NCBI GenBank assembly: GCA_022749755.1
Contig: CM040448.1
Span: forward strand, 11,778,481-11,842,480
Length of the DNA: 64,000 nucleotides
Direction of reading: 5' to 3'
From: Azadirachta indica
Lineage: Eukaryota; Streptophyta; Magnoliopsida; Sapindales; Meliaceae
A model generated the notes under the pieces. It was not told where the DNA came from, searched no databases, and saw nothing but the letters and a program-made list of their open reading frames with translations. The position numbers were made by a program, and so were the translations under genes. Positions 51,795-63,548 of this stretch are shown piece after piece; position 1 is the stretch's first letter; each line of letters starts with the position of its first letter.

Positions 51795-54700
51795 ATGATA
51801 GCAAGAAAGCCAAGTTCCTATTTCTTGTTTAAAACAAGAAGAAGAGCAATAACAACATGTACACTTCAAGTAGACCCACCGGCAAATATTACCTCACCCT
51901 CACCGTCGACCTCCAATTCCAATGACCACAGACTGTTTTCCCTCTCCTTAGCAGAAGAACTCATTAAACGTGGCTTAGTTTCATCAGCCAGGCAAGTAAT
52001 TCATCGCATTATAGCTAATTCTGCCTCAATTTCTGATGCAATTTCAGCGGCTGATTTGGCTATTTTAAATGGTGTGGATCTTGGTTTGGGTGGCTATGGT
52101 GCTTTTATAAGGAAACTGATAGAATCTGGTGAATCACAGTTGGCTCTTTCGCTTTATCAGAATAATATTGTTGCTTTAGGTATTGATCCTGACCCATCTA
52201 TCTTGAATTCTATGATTATTTGTCTATGTAAGGTAGGGAACGTAGAGGATGCAATAAGACATTCTGATAGACTTCTTTCAATGAACTGTCTTCCTATTAG
52301 ACCTGCATCTGATGCTATTTTCAGAGGGTTATGTGCAGAAGAAAGGGTTCTGGAGGCTTTTGATTATTTTATTAAAATTTCTGATGCTGGTGTAGCTTTG
52401 AATTGTTGCTCATATAATGTTTTAATTGATGGGCTTTGTTTTAAAGGGTATTTAAATGAAGCTATGGAAGTGTTTAATATAATGGGTAAAAGAAAAAGGT
52501 TGCCGCCTACACTTCATCAGTATAAGTCTTTGTTTTATGGTTTCTGTAAGAGAGGGCGGATTGTGGAGGCTGAGTTCTTATCTAATGAAATGGAGTCAAT
52601 GGGTTTCTATGTAGATAAGACGATGTATACTTCTTTAATTAACGGATACTGCAAGGATAAGAAGATGACAATGGCAATGCGAGTTTATTTCAGAATGCTT
52701 AAGGTGGGCTGTGAGCCAGATAGTTATGCTTGCAACACGTTGATTCATGGGTTTGCCAAGATGGGTTTGTTTGATAAAGGGTGGGCGCTATACAGCCAAT
52801 TGACTTACTGGGGCTTGCAGCCAAATGTGGTGACTTATCATATTATGATCAGTAATTATTGCAGGAAAGGGAAAATAGATTGTGCGTTGATGCTTTTGAA
52901 TAACATGGTAAGTAGCAAATTAGTTCCTAATGTGCACTGTTACACAGTGGTGATTGCTGCTCTTTACAAGCAGAATAGGCTAATGGAGATAGATGAATTG
53001 TACAAAAACATGCTGGACAATGGGGTTGCTCCTGACCATCTACTATCCTTTATCCTCATGAAGAAGTGTCCTAAGGGGTGGGAGCTTCAGCTTGCTCTGA
53101 TTTTGTTACGAGCATTTGCCAAGAATGGATGCGGCATTGATCCTCCGGCCCTCTCAAAGTCTGCTACTGGGGATTTTAGTCAAGAGATAGATCTTCTGCT
53201 AGGGGAAATTGTGAAAAGCAACCCAAATCTAGCTAACGTGGCATTTGGTATTTATATCAACGCTCTGTGCAAAGTAGGAAGAGGTGAAGAAGCTTTCCTA
53301 CGCTTGGATAAAATGGTTAGTTTTGGATGCAGACCTTTGCATTTTACTTGTAACTGTTTGATCAAGTGTCTTTGTCTGGAGGGGCTTTTTGAGGATGCCA
53401 AATCACTAATTGTACTTATGCAAGACAGTGGTATGTTTGCAGATGCTGAAACTTATTTGATATTGGTAACAGAACACTGTAAACGGGGAAATCTAGATTC
53501 AGCCTTTGATTTTTTGGACCAAATGGAGGCGGAAGGACCAAAACCCGGTGTTGCTATCTATGATGCAATTATTGGTTGTCTGTGCAGGGAGAAAAAAATA
53601 CATGAAGCACAAGATTTGTTCAAGAGGATGTTGGAGGCAGGTGTAGATCCTGATGAGGTCATCTATACAACAATGATCAATGGGTACTTCCAGAATGGAA
53701 AGGCTATTGAAGCTGGCCAACTTTTTGAGAAAATGATAGAGAGTTCCATTCAGCCGAGTTCTCATTCTTATACTGCCCTGATCAGTGGGTTAGTGAAGAA
53801 AGGAATGATGGATAAGGGATGCATATACCTTTCTAAGATGTTTGGAGATGGTCTTGTGCCAAATGCTGTGCTGTATACTTCTCTTATCAATCATTTCTTA
53901 AGGAAGGGAGAGTTTGAATTTGCCTTTAGACTAGTGGACTTGATGGATAGGAACCAGATAGAGCGCGATTTGATTACATATATTGCTTTGGTCAGTGGTG
54001 TTTGTAGACACATAACTGGTAGGAAGATATTTTGTGATGTTAATCGAGGGGCTGAAAGTGCAAGAGAAATGTTGTTCCAGTTGCTCCATCAGAGAACTCT
54101 TGCACCAAGGGAAAAAAATATAAGAGTTTCTGCTGATTCTCCTGAAGCAATAAAATGTTTTGCACTGAAGTTTGTGCGGAAAGTTAAAGCAATTCAGTTT
54201 ATGCCAAACTTGTACCTCTATAATAGTATAATTTCTGGATTTTGTTGGGCGGGTAGGATGCATGATGCATATGATCATTTCCAAATGATGCAAAGAGAAG
54301 GTGTATGTCCGAATCAAGTGACTTTCACTATTCTCATTCACGGTCATATCATAGCTGGTGAAATTGATCATGCCATTGGGTTATTCAATCAAATGAATGC
54401 AGATGGTTGTGTTCCAGACAGACTTGCTTACAACACTTTACTAAGAGGTCTTTGCCAGGCTGGTAGGTTGCATGATGCATTGTCAGTCTTATATACAATG
54501 CATAAGAGGGGATACATCCCAAATAAGGATACTTATGAAAATTTACTTAGATGTCTTTGTGCTAATTGTTGGAGCATTCCTGCCTTCAAAATATTTGAAG
54601 AAATGATTGTGCATGGTTATCTACCCTATCCATATAATCATAACAGGTTGCTCTGCATCTTATGCAAAGAAAAGCAGTTCCATGAAGCTCATATGGTGTT

Positions 54701-54800
54701 CTATGTGATGCGAAAAAGGGTAAGCTTCCCTACGAATCTGCAGAGAGGCTTCTGTTGGAAACATCTTACAAGCAGAGAGAAGTTAATAGATCAGAGATGA
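51795..54800 (+). CDS. P-class pentatricopeptide repeat protein, single exon, about 1001 aa
   Basis: Organelle RNA-binding protein, probably acting on RNA processing, stability or translation. The start is the first ATG in the long open frame; the frame is open upstream but without ATG. The N-terminus MIARKPSSYFLFKTRRRAITT is basic and lacks acids, fitting a mitochondrial transit peptide. From about residue 135 to 990 there are roughly 20 35-residue motifs of plain P type (for example NVLIDGLCFKGYLNEAMEVF, YTTMINGYFQNGKAIEAGQL), with a less regular region near residues 430-500 and 750-820. There is no PLS, E or DYW tail. It resembles At5g62370-type proteins as I recall them. Odd point: after MRKR at 54711-54719 the frame gives VSFPTNLQRG and stops at 54798, while the next frame gives the motif-like GKLPYESAERLLLE, so a one-base loss near 54720 is likely. 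Confidence 0.9.
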   Translation: MIARKPSSYFLFKTRRRAITTCTLQVDPPANITSPSPSTSNSNDHRLFSLSLAEELIKRGLVSSARQVIHRIIANSASISDAISAADLAILNGVDLGLGGYGAFIRKLIESGESQLALSLYQNNIVALGIDPDPSILNSMIICLCKVGNVEDAIRHSDRLLSMNCLPIRPASDAIFRGLCAEERVLEAFDYFIKISDAGVALNCCSYNVLIDGLCFKGYLNEAMEVFNIMGKRKRLPPTLHQYKSLFYGFCKRGRIVEAEFLSNEMESMGFYVDKTMYTSLINGYCKDKKMTMAMRVYFRMLKVGCEPDSYACNTLIHGFAKMGLFDKGWALYSQLTYWGLQPNVVTYHIMISNYCRKGKIDCALMLLNNMVSSKLVPNVHCYTVVIAALYKQNRLMEIDELYKNMLDNGVAPDHLLSFILMKKCPKGWELQLALILLRAFAKNGCGIDPPALSKSATGDFSQEIDLLLGEIVKSNPNLANVAFGIYINALCKVGRGEEAFLRLDKMVSFGCRPLHFTCNCLIKCLCLEGLFEDAKSLIVLMQDSGMFADAETYLILVTEHCKRGNLDSAFDFLDQMEAEGPKPGVAIYDAIIGCLCREKKIHEAQDLFKRMLEAGVDPDEVIYTTMINGYFQNGKAIEAGQLFEKMIESSIQPSSHSYTALISGLVKKGMMDKGCIYLSKMFGDGLVPNAVLYTSLINHFLRKGEFEFAFRLVDLMDRNQIERDLITYIALVSGVCRHITGRKIFCDVNRGAESAREMLFQLLHQRTLAPREKNIRVSADSPEAIKCFALKFVRKVKAIQFMPNLYLYNSIISGFCWAGRMHDAYDHFQMMQREGVCPNQVTFTILIHGHIIAGEIDHAIGLFNQMNADGCVPDRLAYNTLLRGLCQAGRLHDALSVLYTMHKRGYIPNKDTYENLLRCLCANCWSIPAFKIFEEMIVHGYLPYPYNHNRLLCILCKEKQFHEAHMVFYVMRKRVSFPTNLQRGFCWKHLTSREKLIDQR

Positions 54801-57800
54801 TATCCTTACATTCTCTTGTTGGTAAGGAATTTCCTTGGTCAAATGCATCTACATTAAACTGTCACTTCTTGTTCCAGCATTTTTATTTTGTAAATAATAT
54901 TCTTTTTGTTTCAAATGCTGTCATAATTTTTTTCTGTAGCGATGAATAGAAGATCACTTTGGGAATTGATGGAGCTCATGCATGCTCTTTTGGAGGCTCA
55001 AAAAGATTTCTATTGCCTGCTGTTTCTGCTAACCATCAGGTACCTTATTATTATTGTTATCAAAATTTTTTAGATAAAATCTTTTTAACTAATGTCTGAA
55101 CTGAATGCAGAATTCTCAAATTCATATTATGCAAACAGTTAACTTGTAAAATATTATATGTTCATGATAGTGGGACATCAAGATGCCATTTTTTTATTAG
55201 GGGTTTCCCGGGTTCACTGTCTTGGCAGTTTAATTCAAGTATGGTGTTAGATACAATAGGAAGAGGATCCATGGAGCCAGTTCCATTTGGATATGAGGCT
55301 TAGTTGAGTTGTGTTTAATTTTATATATTTGCTGCTTTTTTTTGTTTAATTGGATGCTGATGTTTTAGGTCTCATTTTAAGTTATATTATAACAATTTTG
55401 GTAGCTTAGTTGGAAATATTCAAAATGAGACTTGGGAAGCACACCTATTTTTATTCTTTTTCCTTTCCCTTTTGATGTGCTTTGTGTCTTTCCTTTGCCT
55501 GTTTTGCATGCCATAATTGGAGTCCCAAAAGTTCTTTCTCTCACACACTGAAGCTATTATATTTTCAACAGCTTTTATGTCTTTTTACTTGAACATTTGA
55601 GCTCTTTGCGTCAGGGAAGAGTGCAAAATAAACTACATGCTATTTCCATTCTTTATTCCTTTAGGTTTTATGTTTCTTTTCATGTATGACTTTGTATTAT
55701 TTGTCCTTTGTTTTTCCTCTGTTTCTGCAATATTTTGGGTTTATGTCATGTTTATACTTGTATGAATAAGTAAAGGGAATTTAGTGCCGCTAAAGTAGAT
55801 TGAGGTCCAAACATGTCAATTAAGATGATATTTTTCTTGGTGCAGTTTTCCTTTCTGTCTTTTTGGGGCTTTGACTTCATGCAGTTAAAATCAATAACAT
55901 GGTTTTAGGATTTTTGAATTAATAAAAGTGTCATGATGGGCGAGTTTCATTTCTCCAGTGATGAGTACAATTGTAATCACCAATGCTTATAGATGTCACT
56001 TACTGGCATTGTGTGTTCTGTTGTTCATTTCTGAAGGAATATTTTAGATCAAGAATGGAGATGCTTATTTTTCCCTATTTGTATTTCATTCACGACTAAG
56101 TTTTGGAACAGAGCATAGTTTTGATCAAAGGCCAGAAACTACCTTGGATGGAGAACTTAGAGCAGCTCCTTTTGAAGCTGTTGCGTTATGGATCTGGATA
56201 TATTCAAAATTTCGTTTCATTACAAATTGAACTACACCCATTTCATTCTTCCAGTCGTCACAAATTTTATTTTTATGTTAATTGTTTTTTCACGGAGCAC
56301 AAATTTTTTTTGTTTGTTGTTATGACTCTCTCTCTCTCTCTCTGTGGCACTGAGTAAATGATTAACCTCTATGCCTCTTGGTATTTCTTTGTTGACTGCT
56401 GACTGGTAACCACTTATGTTTCATCTGTTCTATTGCTCCAGCCATTTGATTGATTTTCTTCTTGCTACCCATGTAAGAATTGGATCATTGTTGAAGTAAG
56501 GGATTTCCATATATTCTGTAAAGGAGAGAAAGTTCTATACATTATGCAGCATATATCAAGATAACGAACAGGAATCTGTACAAATCCACGCTGAATGAGA
56601 AAGTTGATCCTTACCTTCATAAGACTGGCATTTTCTTCAAAAATGGTAAGATCTGCAGTTTAATCATCTTATGAGCTGCATCGACGTTGGCAATTTCCTT
56701 TTTCTCCCTCTTCTGTTTTTCTTTTTGGTGGTTGGGAAAAATGGTAATTATCTTAAATCAGTGTAATTATGTATCATTGTTGATGGATATCCTTATTGTA
56801 TTTCATCAATCACAAAGACAATGCATAAGTTGTATATGTATGGTGAATTTTGCTTGATTAGGAGTAAAGAATTAGGGATAGTAATACCACATATGAAAGC
56901 ACAGAACTGTAGATGCTAAAAAAGTGTAAAGATTTTTCTTCCTAGATGCTTGGGTGCTGACAAGCAGAAGGGAACTATGAAATTCCTAGATTCCCTTGTA
57001 CTCTTAAGTTTATGTGAGATTCAATTTATTTATTTTATGTACTTTCTTGGAAGCAACTGAAAGGTACAAATTTCATCAAGTTGATATTGTTATCTTCCTC
57101 ATCCCCAAGGTGTCTGTAACTTTTTGGTGTCAGCAAGTGTAACATTTCTTCATATTGAATTATTACTTGGCCAAAGCACCCCAAAGAAATAAACAAGGCT
57201 AGTTTTCATGCTGCATCTAATTTGTTTAGGTGCTTTTTGTGGGACATCTGCTGATGTAGCTTCTTTTTTTGGCATTTAATTGGATTATATTATCTTTGAG
57301 GTATTTGTTATTGTTTAGTCTGATGCTTAATGTTGTTCATTTTGAGTTGTAAATGATGATTGTTAACTAACCATTTGACTAAAAGAATTAGCTTGTAGGT
57401 AACAGTACAGGAGTGGCATTTAAATTTTCACATGCCCTCTAACATGCAAGATACATGAACTAACCAGAACCACAAAAAACAAACTTAACAGCAGACACAA
57501 TCTGAAGTCAATTTTAATATAATTAAATACAATTGTTGATTCATACATTATATCACTTCATCAAAAGTCAGTTCTAATATCATATTAAGTTACTGCTTAA
57601 AAACTTTAACCTGGACTCACCAATAGTATTTAAGCTCAAACAATGATTTTTCATTATGTTTATTGTACTCTATCTGATTGCATGATACTATTTTGTGTTT
57701 CTTCAGTTGAGCAACTCCAGTGAATCTTTCAAAAACCACTACCAAAATCGAATTATATAGAAGATTGTTGTTACAGCTTAGAACTCGGAAAAGCATTTCA

Positions 57801-58726
57801 GGTAGTTTCAGTCTGTTATGCTTTAGTTCTTTTTGTTCATTGGTTTTGCATGTGTTTGGCCTATATTTAATTTTGATGTTGGCTGTGACTAATTCTATAT
57901 GTGCTGGCTTTCTTGGTCTACCATATAGGCGTATATAGAAGCCACTGAAACTACTCTGTACAACAATGTTGTTTCTAACAAAGCAGCTGGATCCATGGAG
58001 CAAATTTCGTTCATTTACAGCTCAAATTCTAAAGAACTTTGTTCGGACCCACGGCACCATTGACGGTACCTTTTATTCTTTTTTCTTCTGTTTATTAATA
58101 GATATTAGTCCTTGTAGGTATTTGTGTCATTGTTTTTTTCCCCCCCTTCAGAAATCTGCAATTAAAAAGTATAGAATTTGTGACAAATTTTGGAAATTGG
58201 TTGATTGAAGTCTTTGAATATTGTGATGCCAATTTTGGTTCAAATATGTGGTTATATTTACACTAAATTTATAACATTTTTATTTCTCACTTGTTAAGAC
58301 TATTTGTGTTCGGTTATATTACACGTAAAAGAAACTATTTTGTAGTATTTCTAAAAGCTGTTTGCAATGCCAGGTGCAGTTGGCATTGATCATGATACGA
58401 CAGGTTGCATGGATTTTCGGAGTGTTGGTTTTCAATAGATATGAAGTTGTCAAGATATTATGGCTAATCTCTTCGTACGACTCGAAGATTTGTCGAATTA
58501 GATTTAACTTATATTATGACCGAATTTCCATTCTGTATTGTACAGAAAAATTTTCTCAATGGGATAAATTGAGAAGAGTTTTATTTCACTGTTTCCCATT
58601 CAAACTTTACAAAAGAATTGCTGTGCAAAATCAGTCGAGATGACCCGACATTATTAAGTAGTCTTACAACAATGAAAGGACAAAACAATAAACATCAAAC
58701 AAATGAATTGTCATTCTTGAACAGAA
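54801..58726 (+). other. PPR 3' region with possible spliced downstream exons
   Basis: No complete gene is seen. Several segments are framed by good splice sites on the + strand: 54940-55039, 56550-56645, 57707-57801, 57929-58065, and an acceptor at 58373 followed by a segment starting GTGCAGTTGG. They do not join into one long frame that I recognise. They may be 3' UTR exons of the PPR transcript or remains of another transcript. A CT repeat lies at 56325-56343. Confidence 0.3.
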
Positions 58727-60886
58727 TCAGAGGCCAGCGCTGAACGGTACACCAGTTGCAGGCAACCACGAATTTCCAGCAATGAAGTTTGCAACGGTGA
58801 ACTTTGATGCTTCAGATCCACTGGTTATTACCCGGTAACCACGCCACTTCACTCTCTGGCTTGTTGATGCAGCTGGACCAATGTTCCTGTACTCTCCGTA
58901 AAACAAAGTATCCAGAGCAAAATTGCCATCCCACTCTAGCCAGCCAGCAGGATCAACTAAAGTGTCAAGGTAAGTTTGCATGTAAACTGTGCGTGAGTAT
59001 TCCTTCCATGGGCGTCCTAAGAAGGTTTTGAATTGGTTAAGCACTGGTACAAGATCAGGTGCAGCCATTACTCGAGAATTATGGATTGAAATTCCTGTAT
59101 TTTGATTAGGGTCGGTTCTGCCTTGGGCGGTGACCACGTTCTTCTGTTTATCCATCGGCCTCCTTGCGTAAATCATGCAGTTTTGGAGAACAACAGCTGC
59201 GTTTCCGAAAATGAAGTCTACCGTCCCGTAAACGTAGCATTCTTTGTAGAATTGTCGTTGTGAATGGACGTAGAGGGTATCCTGGTATCCTTCGAAGCCG
59301 CACCGATAGAAGACAGAGAGATCGGAGCCTGATCGGAGGGCGACTGCTTGGTGGTTCTGTGGACCGGCTGTGTTCCGGAATGTGATCCCACGAGCAATAA
59401 ATCCTTCGCCAGTCACAGCTGAATTAAGCATTAAAGTACACGTGTTAGTAATTTAGAGTTAGAAGAAGTCCATCGGACAGTTACAATTAGCGTAGTGTGG
59501 GCTTTACAAAATCGGAGACCACCCGAAGTTATTAAATTAAATGGAAAGAAAACAGTATATTTGATATTAAAATCAATTTAATTTGCGAATATCGTAAAAG
59601 TTAAAAAAATAATTGAAAAAACTGAAGGCCTCAAAGTGGACGGACTGCTCCATGTCTGGGCATTATTCTAAAAAATAAATAAATCCAAGACCGCAGAAAT
59701 AGTACATTTGATATTATTTTTTAAAAAACTTAAAATTTTGTTTTTTTATTTTTGACATCTTATTTGACCGAGAGGAAAATTTCTATCAATTGACTTCTTC
59801 TAAGAAATTAACCCCTTCAATAGTGACCATCTGTGAACTTAAACTATAGTTTATGTGGTCAAAATAATGTGCATCAAAAGAAAAGCCACAATTTTTTTTT
59901 TTAATGAAAAAATAAAAATAAATGTCCTGCTTCTTAATCTGGTTGCTTCACGCTCTTCAGGGAAAATCAATAAACCATCACGCGAGCAATTAATTAAAAG
60001 AAAATGCAAAATTAATCTCCTTACCAACAGTTGCAGAGTTGAAAGTAGTAAAACCTCCTCCAACGCTTCTGCTACTAGTAATAATGGTGTATCTTAATCC
60101 ATCACCAACCAGCATAATGTTCTTCAACTTGCTACCAATCTCAAGATTCTCCTTGTAAACTCCTCTCTTCACATGTATCACAAATCTCCCACTTCCGGTT
60201 CTCTTCGCCGCCGCGTCAAGCGCAGCTTTGATAGTCCTGTAATTTCCCGAACCATCTTGAGCCACCACAAGGTTCGGTTTTATTGTAGATGTCTGCAAGA
60301 GCTTCCGGTCACCGGGCTTGACCCAGCTTGGGAATCCATCGCTGTATGTTTCAGGCACAACCGTGGCGTTGTTTAGAGCCAAAGTGTTGCTAATTAACTT
60401 TGTCACATTGTTGGACATAAGAGGCAATACGTAATCGGGAACGCCTAGCTCGACGAACCCTGCTCGACAGGTTTCCAGGTTGGTTAGGGCAGTGCTGAGC
60501 CAAGTTTGCCGGTCGAAATCGGTGCATTTTGTGTTGGAGTCAAGGGTATGGTTGAGTTGAATAATGGTTTCAGCGTAGAGCTTCAAGCAGTCAGCCCATG
60601 CAGCCTTTTCTTTCTCATTTCTGCATTTTGAGCCAAGCCACTTGTTGTGACTCTGAGCAGTGAGTGCCCGGTCCAATGCAAGTTTCATTGCCATTTTTCG
60701 AAACTCGGTTTTCTGCTTAGGAACATGGTGTATGGGGTTTTGTTTCATGAAATATTTGCAAGGTTCTGGGTTTGGAGTTTTGCTGCACCAATAGTCTACG
60801 CCATTGGAGGTGATGCTTGAAAGAGCGGGAAAAAAGAATGAAACTAAGCAAATGAACAAGAGGGACAACCCTAGCTTCATTGCCAT
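58727..60886 (-). CDS. Pectin methylesterase with inhibitor-type pro-region, 2 exons, about 517 aa
   Basis: Removes methyl esters from wall homogalacturonan. Exons on the minus strand: 60886-60025 and 59418-58727, with a 606-base GT-AG intron. Order: signal peptide 1-23, PMEI-like pro-region about 30-180 with its conserved Cys (C34, C43, C100, C140), basic processing motif RKLL at 194-197, then the catalytic beta-helix from about 204. Active-site residues: Q311, Q333 and D334 in GYQDTLY, D355 in VDFIFG, and R423 and W425 in LGRPW. Known: subtilases cut type-I enzymes at RKLL/RRLL in the Golgi before export. Length is normal for type I and no break was seen. Confidence 0.95.
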
Positions 60887-60947
60887 ATTAATGGACTGTT
60901 AAAGCTCGAAGTTGAAATTGTTACGTTTCTGAAAATGTGAGGGTGCA

Positions 60948-60957
60948 TCTATATATA
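60948..60957 (-). promoter_or_regulatory. TATA box of the pectin methylesterase gene
   Basis: Minus-strand TATATATAGA, about 65 bases before the ATG at 60886, so transcription probably starts near 60920. Confidence 0.7.
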
Positions 60958-63051
60958 GGAGATTTCCTACCGTTGGTGATAACCTGACAACCTGGCAGCT
61001 GGCGTTTGAACAAGGGAAAATGACAGTGATCAAATATGAATATAAAAATGATAACGACGCAAATATTCTCTATCATTGTCTTAATAGTTGATTACGTACA
61101 AAATATGATATTCTTCCAGGTCAACAACTTAAAGATATGTTGTCTGCACATAAAATGTATAGAGTTTATGAAAAACACATATGTTGTACGTACAATTAAT
61201 TGGGAGGTAAGGTACAGTCAGGACGTACATTTTTGCTTGGATTTTATCCATCATTAAGCTTACAGGATTATACGTATATTTACGTTTTTAACTAGTACTT
61301 CGTGCAAGTAAATTCACAGTAGCATAATTCTGTATACATTTCTATTCTATTTTAGAGAACTTTAAAGTGTATTCAATATACTTTGTTATTCATATAATAA
61401 TATAATATAATTATGGTGTGTATACATTTATTTAAAAATTACTGTACATCTTTCTTCTTAATTAGTGATTGCTCTCCGATATTAATTGATATCTCACATC
61501 TTTCTTCTTAATTTACATTTTCTCTAGCCACCACCAAATTTCAAGACTAAATCTTTTGCCTTCATTTTTGAACATAAATTCCTATATATCCATGAATTAA
61601 AGCAAGTGTTTGACCTGGCCAATAGAATGAAACTTCGATGCCCCAGCACAGTCATAGAAAACTAAACCAACGTGCCAGCTGCTGCGGTGTTCTGGTTAGA
61701 ACCGCAAGAAGAATGCAGTTTTTGTAAGATTTTGACTTTTAAATTAAGGTACTCGATTCTGACTTTCTTAAAGCCTAGTTAGCTAAAACGCGTGATCAGC
61801 TCCAATTATAATAATAACAACACGGAACACAATTAAAGACAAAGGAGTTTGAGGAATTAATATTTATCAACTTGTAATTCTTTCTTTTAATTTTATTAAA
61901 CTTTTAATAGTTCAAACAATTCGAAGACTCTGTCAATTTTTGTGCTTAATAAAGAATTATGAACTACCGAAATCATTACTCACTTCAGCTTCATTAATAT
62001 ATAGTTTAAAATTTCTGGTACAGCTACAGCTTTCACTAAACGGATGGATGATTGATGCATTAATTGTTTTAATAATGACTGACACATAAATCAGATTTTT
62101 TTTTTCCAACTACAATATTTCCTTTAATTTTCAATATATTTCAAGCTTATGCATGGTTAGTGGAAAGATTGTAATCTTTCTATCCCATGCAATGCGAGCC
62201 ATTGAGTGGAGATGCACTTTCATGCATGTATCAAGATGAGCAAATTAAATTTTTTATGACATACAAATCGAGGAGGGATAAATTTCTGAATCGATCAGAA
62301 TCAAGTAATAGGTATGAACTAAAATATCAATATGAAAGCATTTTTTGGATATGTTCTAAGAATTAAATTAATCAGTTAGCACATATATTTTACAAGCTTA
62401 GTTCATCCAATTTAAATAATAAACAATATCCATATACATCAAAATAATGGTTATTGTTACTTGTACATGATTGATGGTTTATGTTAATATTAATTAAGAC
62501 AAAAAATACTATCTTGCTTCTCAACTTGGAGTTCCTTTTCTTTACTGGACAATTTGTTTTGGATACTTAAAAGCTTAATACTCAAATTTTTAACGATAAA
62601 AGCATATATTAATTAAGGCTGCAGGAAAAGAATTGATAAATCATGAACAAACCACCTGGCAATTACAAGGGATGAAATAATATAAATTATAGTTTTGTGA
62701 GCTTCGAATGAGATGCGGTGGGCAAGTGGTCACATCTTATCTTGAAGTCTTAAATTGATGATTGACGAAGGGTTTTATCTGTATATCGATCTATATGATT
62801 TTTACGAAGAACTTTGACCATGAAACCTGAATGGTAAACGGTGCTAGTTTGAAATACAGCTTGTGAATTAGCTGGAATGATAGATTGCTACCTGCTCCGT
62901 TGAATATTGTTGTAACCGAGCTTTTCTCGCCACCAATATCTCTGCAATGTCTTGTTTAATAGGGCTCTATGACTTTCCAATAATTTTTTTTTCCAATGCC
63001 TTCTGTAATGGATGTAATGGCTACTATCAGCTTGGCTTTGTAAGATTATGA
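60958..63051. other. Intergenic upstream of the pectin methylesterase gene
   Basis: AT-rich with no gene recognised. The frame at 61036-61257 (+) has no domain character. A small perfect hairpin (AAAGATT-GT-AATCTTT) sits near 62165. Confidence 0.5.
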
Positions 63052-63435
63052 TGTAGGACAATTTTAAAATTTAATTAGTTTAGGAAGTTTTTTATTCTTA
63101 CTAATTTAATTTGTTATTAATTTCTTAATTTTCTTATTTAAATAGGAGTTATTTTACTTATTTGAGTTGACTTATAATGTTGGGTTTTCTTTATTATATA
63201 AAGAGAACCTATGTTTTTGTTTTGAAACAATCTTTTATTGAATAAAATATTCCCTTTTTATTTTGTCCCTCATGAGATTGTTATCTTAACACTCGTGTTT
63301 CGAATCGTTAGGGTTAGAACGACATCTAATCCTGTCTGTTAGAACATTTATCTAACTCACTAGGTCAAAGAGCCGAACAAGATTCGGCGTTCGACAAGGT
63401 GTTTTTATCCCACCCGCTATCCTGCCTGCGTCAGT

Positions 63436-63447
63436 TGGTATCAGAGT
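63436..63447 (+). other. Primer-binding site of the LTR retrotransposon
   Basis: TGGTATCAGAGT is one base off the usual TGGTATCAGAGC, which pairs with the 3' end of initiator tRNA-Met. Confidence 0.8.
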
Positions 63448-63548
63448 CTACCTTTGTACCAGACAGAGTTTTCCTGAACCACTAAACACAACCACACCCA
63501 TAAATACATCCTTTTACCCAAAAAAAAAATTTAAAAAAAAATAAAATC

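Noticed and set aside
53499..54371. Antisense frames (88 and 146 codons) within the PPR gene.
   Set aside because: Shadows of the long PPR frame; no independent protein character.
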